From Culex pipiens pallens (taxonomy: Eukaryota; Arthropoda; Insecta; Diptera; Culicidae), in NCBI RefSeq assembly GCF_016801865.2, contig NC_068939.1, forward strand, positions 146,020,105 through 146,084,104: a DNA stretch of 64,000 nt, in the 5' to 3' direction. Under the pieces are notes generated by a model. It was not told the DNA's origin. It ran no database searches and was given only the letters and a program-made list of their open reading frames with translations. Position 1 is the first letter of the stretch. Each line of letters begins with the position of its first letter. The position numbers and the translations under genes are program-made. Shown piece by piece: positions 56,131 through 64,000 of this stretch.

Positions 56131-56778
56131 CATTCTAAAACTTCAAAATTCGGAAATTGAAAAGTGCGGAAGCAAAGAACTACAAAACTTCTGAATTCAA
56201 AAATGTTAATTTCGGAAATCTGAAATTTAAAAATGAAAAAAAGCAAACTCCTAAGGTTTAAAGACTCCAAACCAGGGGTGCCCAAGGTTATCGAATGTCG
56301 TGCAAAATTTGAAGCTCAAATAAACCTGCGGGCCAGACGTAAAAAAAGTTTATTCATATAATGAAATCACTTGATAACAATCTATGCATTTAATTAATGG
56401 ATTTTAATTTTATTGAAATTAATAAAGACCAAAAATAACAATACTTTTTCATATATTTTTTTATTGGAATACACTTTACAGTTGGTCAACACTTTACAGT
56501 TGCAAAATACTTTACAGTTGGTCAAAGGGCCATTTTATATGATCATTCAAAATGGGTCCGCGAGTAACAAAAATTCACCTCGCGGGGCATACTTTGGTCA
56601 CCACTGCTCTAAACTCCTATCATTCAGAAATTTAAAAATTCAAAAATTAATAAATAAACAAATTATAAAAAATAATACAATAATTCAATGTAAAAATTAA
56701 ATTTGAAAATTAAAAACAAATATTAAAAAATTGAAACTATCAATATCAATAAAAATTCAATTCCAAAAATAGAATAAT

Positions 56779-58036
56779 GTCGGTCATTCCATTTTTTTGT
56801 ATTTTTTAATCCGACTGAAACTTTTTTGGTGCCTTCGGTATGCCCAAAGCAGCCATTTTGCATCATTAAATTCTCCATATAATTTTCCATACAAATTTGG
56901 CAGATGTCCATACAAAAATGATGTATGAAAATTAAAAAATCTGTATCTTTTGAAGGAATTTTTTGATCGTTTTGGTGTCTTCGGCAAAGTTGTAGGTATG
57001 GATATGGACTACACTGAAAAAAATGATACACGGTGAAAAAAATTTTGGTGATTTTTTTATTTAACTTTTTGTCACTAAAACTTGATTTGCAAAAAAAAAA
57101 AACAATATTTTTAATTTTTTAATTTTTTGATATGTTTTAGAGGACATCAAATGCCAACTTTTCAGAAATTTCCAGGTTGTGCAAAAAATCTTTGAGCGAG
57201 TTATGAATTTTTTAATCAATACTGATTTTTTCAAAAAATCGAAATATTGCTCGTAAAAAATTTTCAACTTCATTTTTCGATGTAAAATCAAATTTACAAT
57301 CAAAAAGTACTGTAGTGAAATTTTGATAAAGTGCACCATTTTCAAGTTAAATCCATTTTTAGGTAACTTTTTTGAAAATAGTCGCAGTTTTTATTTTTTT
57401 TTAAATTAGTGCACATGTTTGCCCACTTTTTAAAAAAATATTTTTGAAAAGCTGAGAAAATTCTTTATATTTTGCTTTTTTGAACTTTGTTGATACGACC
57501 CTTAGTTGCTGAGATATTGCCATGCAAGTGTTTAAAAACAGGAAAATTGATGTTTTCTAAGTCTCACCCTAACAGCCCACTATTTTCTAATGTCGATATC
57601 TCAGCAACTAATGGTCCGATTTACAATGTTAAAATATGAAACATTCGTGAAATTTTCCGATCTCTTCGAAAAAAATATTTTAAATTTTTTTAAACCAAGA
57701 CAAACATTTCCAAAGGGCGCAATATTGAATTTTGGCCCCAAAATCATCAAAAAAAATTTTTACCGTGTATCATTTTTTTCCAGTGTAGTCCGTATCCATA
57801 CCTACAACTTTGCTGAAGACACCAAATCGATCAAAAAATTCTTTCAAAAGATACAGATTTTTGAATTTTCATACATCATTTTTGTATGGACAGCTGCCAA
57901 ATCTGTATGGAAAATTATATGGACAAAATAATGATGCAAAATGGCTTTTTTGGGCATACCGAAAGGCAGGTTCAGTCGGATTAAAAAATACAAAAAATAA
58001 AATTCCAAAAAAGACCGATTTCGTGGAGAATTGCTC
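56779..58036. mobile_element. Long palindromic foldback element, copy 4, internally deleted
   Basis: A long left arm is present, but most of the right arm is deleted near 57740, leaving only its outer part. The right end is GAATTGCTC. TAAT flanks both sides (56775-56778 and 58037-58040), although the left end lacks the GAGCAATTCTCT start. Confidence 0.75.
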
Positions 58037-58040
58037 TAAT

Positions 58041-59543
58041 GTGAGAACAAAAAATTCTAAAAAAATTATTTAAAAAATATTTGATAAAATAAAAAATCTT
58101 TAGTTTATAGATTCAAAAATGAAATTGTTCAGAATTTTAAACAATACAAAATTCAAATAAAATAGAGTCAAAAACTGAACATTTAAAAAATCAAAAATAA
58201 AAAAAATAATAAAATTAAAATAACAAAATTAAAAAAATCTTAAACAAGAAATTAAACAAAATAAGAAAAAATCTAAAATTCTAAAACTCTGAAAACTCAA
58301 AAAAAAAGTTTTCAAACTTAAAAACAATAAAATTTATTTTTTTTAACTCCAGACACATTTTACTTCAAGTTTTTCTTCGCTGTCATTTTTTTCGACTTTG
58401 TTTGATTGGACGTTTGCTGATGAGCTCATACAAATTTATGTATACAAACGAATCAATCAATAAAAAAAGTTATGTTTACATCTAGATTCAAACTACCGTT
58501 CGTTGGATGAGAATCCAACTCTTAATCACTCCACTACGAGATATTGTTAGAAGAGGAGAGGCAGGACGCATCCTTATTTAGTTTCGTTTTTTTGTGGATG
58601 CCAACGGAATTTTCAGTAGTTTTTCCACCATTGAGCAGTGAAATATTGATTGGATTGCATCGTTCAATTTAGCCCCCCTCATAGAACTTTTACTCGGTAG
58701 GCACGTCGTCAGTCAAGCAGATCCGAACTCCCTGTAAGACAGTTCAATATTTCCTCATCACAAAACTCACAACCGATGTGAAATTCGTTCAGAGTACATC
58801 GTTAAGAAACTTCGCTGATTCATCCCACCACTGAAAGTCACCTGTCGAAAGCATCATCAGAATTTCAAATATTGTGCTCCAAATACTCAACTCAAAGCGG
58901 GGGGATTCAAAAACCACTCCCAGGCAGCACCATCTGGTGGTCATTAAGGGGGTGGGGTGCCAGGATGCAACCCTGGAGGGAAGGAGGGGGGAGATGGGTT
59001 CAGGAAACCGAAATGCAAACGGAATACGAAACGCGTAAAATGGTGGTGCTGCTGTTGCTGGCCCGCGGAATTATATCCAATTTCTGTAATCATTGCCATT
59101 TCCATCAATTACAGTAATCAAACAAATTACTGCCGGAGTGAATTTAATGGGCGGATGAGCCCCGTTTGAGTGTTTGCAGCAGGCAAATGCGTTGGTGTGT
59201 GTGTGTGCGCGCGGAGGTAGCCAAGAATGAATGTGTACATTAGTGAAAAAAAAAACAAGTTTTTTAGAGTTGTTTTTTTCGTTGGCGTGCATTGACACTG
59301 TTTTGTTACGTTAATTGATGTTTATTTTTGAATATAACAATGTTGTTGTTGGTTCTAATGATGGTGGTTATTTGAATTTATTAATTTTGTGAATCTTAGC
59401 AAAAAAAAACACAGTTTGAAAGTCACCTTTAAACTTTGCAAGTAGGGTAAATATACCCTTTCCAATCAAACACCTATCTTCGTCATATGGAGAGTTTAAT
59501 GTTCGATTAAAGCTCCAAAAATACTATTTAGGCTATAAACTAA
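58041..59543. other. Upstream of bon, no gene assigned
   Basis: A/T homopolymer-rich DNA, a G-rich block 58900-59000 and a GT run near 59195-59210. Nothing codes convincingly. Confidence 0.4.
58490..58560 (-). other. tRNA-like sequence, probably a degenerate tRNA or SINE head
   Basis: The minus strand reads TGGAGTGATTAAGAGTTGG (A-box like), a GTTGG...CCAAC stem and GGTAGTTTGAATCTAG (B-box like). The anticodon loop has the wrong size and no acceptor stem closes, so it is not a functional tRNA. Confidence 0.35.
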
Positions 59544-59772
59544 CCTGCAACAGCACCGCCTCAAGTAAGCACGCAAATTTATGCCATGTACTGGCCAAAA
59601 AGATCAATTTTAATGCACTTTTGATCATAATTTCTATTTTGCGAGACCATTTCTCGTCATTTTGGTGGCACACACAGTGACACACGCGAGAAACCCTCAA
59701 ACGCTTAATGAATATCGCCAAAATCAACTTTTCACTTTCGCTTACTTTTCCACGGGGCTTCCGATACAAAAC
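59544..59772 (-). other. Candidate upstream exon of bon (weak)
   Basis: A strong minus-strand donor (GTTGCAG|GTTAGT at 59544) closes a phase-compatible open stretch, and an initiator-like ACAGTTT lies near 59772. The translation (MYRKPRGKVSESEKLI...) does not look like a Bonus N-terminus, so it would more likely be a 5' UTR exon or chance. No other good first exon was seen between 54892 and 64000. Confidence 0.2.
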
Positions 59773-59799
59773 TGTCCCCCAACTTTCGACAACATGTTC

Positions 59800-61257
59800 T
59801 TTTGCACATTAGTTGGTCACTCACTTGAAAAATAATCCCGAATCATGTAAATAATTAGCAAGCGCCATCAAAAAAACAAACGCGCAAAGTCTTTTGACGT
59901 TTCAATTTTGACTACCCATTCCAATCGAAGATTGAAGAAAACCAAGCGAGAATCGAAGGCAAATAAAGAACAAAGGGTGGCTACCAACACCACCGCAGCG
60001 CCTGTTGGAGTGAGCCAGTGTTGTCAGGAAATTTGTTCTATAAATGCTACTTTTCGTGAGTGTTTGCTTAAAATTGCATGCAGACCCAAAAGAGCGCTGG
60101 AAGAAAAAAGAACTAAACTGAAAATAGGAAAATGGGCGTGGCCCAATGCATTCGTTTGATTAGAATACATTTTGGAAATATTTTTTCAAATGCTTGTGAA
60201 AGGAATAGAATAACTTTTAGTTAAAGTGAAAATAAGCAGAAATGTTCACAAAAAGTTGCTCTAATCGTTGGTGTACTGAGTTTTGGTAAATTTCAAGGAA
60301 CACTCCAGATTATCCAGTATCATTCAAACACGACCGCTTATTAGGCTTAAAATGGGTTTATTTCCCCTAATCACGAAAAAATGCTTTTGACATCTGTTGA
60401 AAATCCAATTAAGTTTCGTATCCTTTGCTTCGCGCACCCCAATGAGTGATGGATAATTTACATGCAAATTGAAACGAATGCCAAAGTGTAAACTGATAAA
60501 TTTTCTATTATTGCTTTTATCACAATCCCAGACGCAATCAATATAATGTGGCAGCTGATTGAAATGAAAAACAACAAACACAAAACAAAAAAAAGAATGC
60601 GATTCTGAAACACAATTGCTGCAGAAAAGTCCCTGAACGTGGGGCAAATCTACAAATAAAAAAAAACGTAACGAAATCAATTCCAATAAAGCCTGATCAA
60701 GATGGATGATGATTGATGCTGATGAATACTGCCAATATAACCAACCCGCGGGGTCTGCTGCTGCTGGTGGGGACCAGTGGGGTTATCTGGGCGCACAATC
60801 CATCATTATTGGTACTCCCATCCATACACTTTTCGAAATTGTGTTGTGTTGTTCGTTAGTGCGGATTTTTCATTAAATGCTGCAACACAACCCGTCGTTA
60901 TCGTCGTCTCCTGCACATTTCGGTATCCAACCCTATTTTGGGCGTCGGTTATTGCGCGCTTGGATAGGGGCTTACCGGTAATTCGATAGTCGATTCCCGT
61001 ACAATCGAAAAGAAAAATTAATTTTTGTGCATGTTTTGCAAAGTCGAATGTTGTGTAAAAACTTTCGAATAAAAGTCACAATATACGTCTTTCGACCAGG
61101 TGTCCATAGAACTCATTTGAACAAAAATCGTATATTATGTTTTCTATATTGATCTTTGTCCAGGATCTACGTTACCTTCTATGCAATCACCCTTTGTCTT
61201 CGCGTATTTCGACCTATTTGACGCAAAACCCACAGACACGAGGCTGATCGACAACAA
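59800..61257. other. Upstream of bon, no gene assigned
   Basis: A less repetitive stretch with moderate GC (60700-60980) that may hold regulatory DNA or an unrecognised first exon. Open frames are short. Confidence 0.35.
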
Positions 61258-61720
61258 ATTATTGACAGATCAGCTGAAGTTAAACAATGAATCAAACATG
61301 CTTAATGGGAGCCAACCATCGTTTAATCTCTGAAGATCGCTACTGTGTTAGTCAATACCGGCGCCCTGCCAAGAAGCCTGCAGTCCAACAAATGGGAGGA
61401 ATGTTAGCTACGATGCTATGGGGAAGACTTTCATAATAGACCCATCGGCGAGCCTCCCGAGCAACGATGCTATAGGAAGGTCTTTCTGGTTATCACACAA
61501 AAACAGCCAGAAATGATTATTTCACCGTGAAAATGTTACACATTCTTCGAAAAATTAATACACAATTAACACGACGCCGTGCCTTCCAATCAACGATGAT
61601 ATAGGTAGGGCTTTTAAAATCACAAAACAATTTATTTAGATTAAAAAGCCAAGTGATTTCACTCTTTCCACAGACCTAAAAAATAATATTCCAATTTGCA
61701 CAATGACCACCCACTCCATG
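61258..61720. repeat. Second copy of the repeat seen at 13963-16756, without the foldback
   Basis: Same order of segments as the other copy from TTATTGACAGATCAGCTGAA to ACAAAACAATTTATTTAGAT. The joint at 61400 (GGAGGAATGTTAGCTACGAT) skips the region that holds the foldback in the other copy, together with about 170 bp on its left. Confidence 0.7.
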
Positions 61721-62669
61721 CAAAATGGGAACACAGATGAAACAAAAAGAAACACAAAAAATCAAACACGCGGTTTCGCTCCTTCCACTGAACTCCACGT
61801 TTTAATTTTTTTGTTCTAATTTTTTTTCTGCAATTTCTAAAAAAAAATGTCCACTTGGTTTTTGGATGGCCCCTTTTGAGCGAAATGTCTCTTGAACTGC
61901 TAGTTTTGGGCTTCAGATTAAAAAAAAAAGTAAAAACCTTTGAGAAGTTCTCTGCACTGTTAAAAACTGATTTCTGAACATTGTCTTCAGGTCTAAGTAA
62001 GTCATTTTGCACCATTGGTTTTTGCAAACAAATTTAGGGACTGTCCATAAAAAAGTGCTGTGCAAATATTAGAAAATCTATACCTCAAAATTCTGATGGT
62101 TATCAAACGAAATCAAATTTCGTATGCTTTTTCAATTAATGAGAGTTTTTTTAACACTAAAATTTGCAAAAATTACCGTTTTTTTTTCGAAAATACTCAA
62201 ATTTTGAAAATATGCAATATGGGTATCGAACGAAGCGTGATTTTGCATGCTTCATAAATACATTAAAAAACTCTTATAAAGTGAAAAAGCAAAAAAAAAA
62301 ATGCATCTCATTTGATACCCATGCTGCAAATTTTAAAAATTTGAGTATTTTCGAAAAATTCGGCATTTTGAGAATTTTTTTTAAGGCCGTTGCAAATATT
62401 TGTCAAAGATTATGTCGCCCCGCCCTCTTCAAAAATTTAATGGAAATAGAAGTCAAATCAACTTAAAACAATCTAAAACGCATTTTTCTGCTTTTATAAT
62501 CATATTTAGCATGTTAGGGGCTAGATTGAAAGTATTTTTAATTTTGATGAAATTGCAATGTACAGCACCGCAAAAACTTTTTTTTTGCAAAAAAATACAT
62601 TTTCGTCAATACTTAGGTATTTTGGAAACTAATGATTGCAAAACAACTGGGCGGGTGTAAAATGCATTT

Positions 62670-63434
62670 TGTCATTTTAAGGGAAATTTAATGTACTTTT
62701 CGAATCTACATTGACCCAGAAGGGTCATTTTTTCATTTAGAATAAAAATTTTCCTTTTAAAATTTCGTGTTTTTTTAACTTTTCCGGGTTATCTTGTAGA
62801 GTTCAACAATGTTCTACAAAGTTGTAGATCAGACAATTACAAAAAAATTGATGCATATACATAAGCGGTTTGCTTATAAACATCACGAGTTATCGCGATT
62901 TTACGAAAAAAAAATTTTGAAAAAGTTACTTTTTGGGACCATCCATAAACCACGAGGACACTTCAGGGGGGGGGGGGGGGAATGGCGATTGTCCACGATC
63001 CATACAAAAAAGATTTATTTTGTATGGACAATTGTCCACGAAGGGGGGGGGGGGGGGTAACAGATTCCTAAAAAAGTGTCCACGTGGTTTATGGATGGTC
63101 CCTTTTGCGTTTCTCTTTGTTTCGTCGTCCGTGTCTGTCGCGGGTGACCATGAACGGCCATGATCAACGACGACCAACATTTTCAAAACTTTTTTTTCGT
63201 AAAATCGCGATAACTCGTGATGTTTACAAGCAAACCCCTTATGTCTATATATCAAAATTTTGTTAATTGTCTGCTCTACAACTTTGTAAAACATTATTAC
63301 ACTCTAAAAAATTACCCTGCAAAGTTAGAAAAAACACGAAATTTTAAAATGAAAAATTTTGTTCTAATTGAAAAAATGACCCTTCTGGGTCAATGTAGAT
63401 TCGAAAAGTACATTAAATTTCCCATAAAATGACA
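62670..63434. mobile_element. Foldback element with a nested GGGACC MITE at its centre
   Basis: Inverted arms run 62670-62934 and about 63170-63434 (TGTCATTTTAAGGGAAATTT outermost, then GACCCAGAAGGGTC, then ATCACGAGTTATCGCGATTT). The centre holds the MITE at 62935-63102 and a short unique piece. Confidence 0.8.
62935..63102. mobile_element. Second copy of the GGGACC MITE
   Basis: 168 bp, same ends and centre as 33157-33320; TTT on both outer sides; longer poly-G runs (about 16 and 15). A one-ended relic of the family (TGTCCACTTGGTTTTTGGAT) lies at 61848-61875. Confidence 0.85.
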
Positions 63435-64000
63435 TTTTCCAAAAAATTTTACAGTCGAGTAACGGAAAATGGCAGAATTTTTAAAACTTTTTTAGTGTTT
63501 TTTTCGGTGAAAAATACGTTTGCCGGAATTTTGAGTACGTCATCAAATCGGGCGTCTAATTTTACATAAAAGTCTCTTTGACACCATATTTCTATCTCAT
63601 CACCGTTTCAGGCTGCAAATTATTGAAAAACACCTCTTTTTTCGCATGTTCAAAAATGGAAGGGGTCGTACCGCCCCTCCGTCACGAGATATAAAAAAAA
63701 CGGACCTCGGATTCGTGATCAGAGACAAAAGTTACCCCTTAGGACAAAGTTTCACGCAAATCGAAGAGGGGTCGGGGCAACTGCTGTGTGAGTTGGCGGA
63801 GAATTACCCATACACAATTTCACTTCGTCTGATAGCCATATTGTAAATTACAAAAAAAATAATTTTTTTTTTTGAAAAAATGCGATATTTTGTGAAAAAT
63901 TTTGAATTTTCAAAAAAAAACTCTTTAAATGTGCAAATACAAAGCAAATTTCGATTTATTTGATGCCCATATTTCGTATTTTGAAAATTTGAGTGTTTTC

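Larger units (their letters stand above)
61721..64000. other. Repeat-filled end of the window
   Basis: Apart from the foldback at 62670-63434, short inverted pieces (AAATACTCAAATTTTGAAAA near 62195 and TTTGAGTATTTTCGAAAAA near 62338, and again near 63985) show more overlapping foldbacks. No gene. Confidence 0.4.

Noticed and set aside
58490..58560. Possible second functional tRNA gene
   Set aside because: A- and B-box like motifs exist, but the anticodon loop size is wrong and there is no acceptor stem.

Overview
The window is insect nuclear DNA, most likely from a culicine mosquito of the Culex type. Supporting signs are AT-rich, repeat-choked intergenic and intronic DNA, short GT-AG introns, a Bonus/TIF1 gene of insect type, and two SINE copies with a double tRNA-like head. 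Such a double head is reported for the Twin SINEs of Culex pipiens; that identification is from family knowledge, not a search.

Host genes are few. (1) The right half holds a TIF1-family gene (bonus, bon) on the minus strand. Eleven coding exons lie between 54891 and 36542. They join in frame into 1081 codons: RING, B-box 1, B-box 2, coiled coil, an LxxLL motif, a long Gly/Pro/Met/Gln-rich linker, PHD finger and bromodomain. The true first exon was not identified. Its introns are packed with foldback elements, MITEs and a 2-kb degenerate satellite. The stop codon is followed by 78 more open codons in the same frame. (2) A small secreted-protein gene lies on the minus strand at 11242-11550. 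(3) A 91-residue membrane protein gene lies at 21146-21421 (minus). (4) A tRNA-Ser(GCT) gene lies at 20335-20416 (plus). (5) A broken CHCHD2-like sequence lies near 2755-3175 (plus).

The rest is mainly mobile DNA. 3487-7475 is a non-LTR retrotransposon (minus) with a PHD-fingered ORF1 and an ORF2 cut off inside the reverse transcriptase, that is, missing its 3' half. 26043-29110 is a complete, young, 3.07-kb LTR element: two 342-bp LTRs, a 5-bp target duplication and a polypurine tract. It has no recognisable pol. It carries an 11-residue-repeat ORF joined by TGATG to a 667-residue ORF of unknown type. Four copies of a long palindromic foldback family (about 1.9 kb when intact) lie at 14313, 30082, 49620 and 56779, with 4-bp target duplications. 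hAT-like elements with TAGAGCG ends (8-bp duplications) lie at 12477 and 51348, the latter nested inside a foldback copy. Other MITEs have TA, 3-bp or 7-bp duplications.

Layout: 1-3480 degenerate repeats, MITEs and the CHCHD2 relic; 3.5-7.7 kb LINE; 7.8-10.2 kb foldback and hAT relic; 11-13 kb secreted-protein gene and hAT MITE; 13.8-19.9 kb nested transposons; 20.3-21.6 kb tRNA and membrane-protein gene; 22-34.3 kb MITEs, LTR element and foldback; 34.3-54.9 kb bon with its 3' region; 54.9-64 kb upstream or first-intron DNA rich in repeats.
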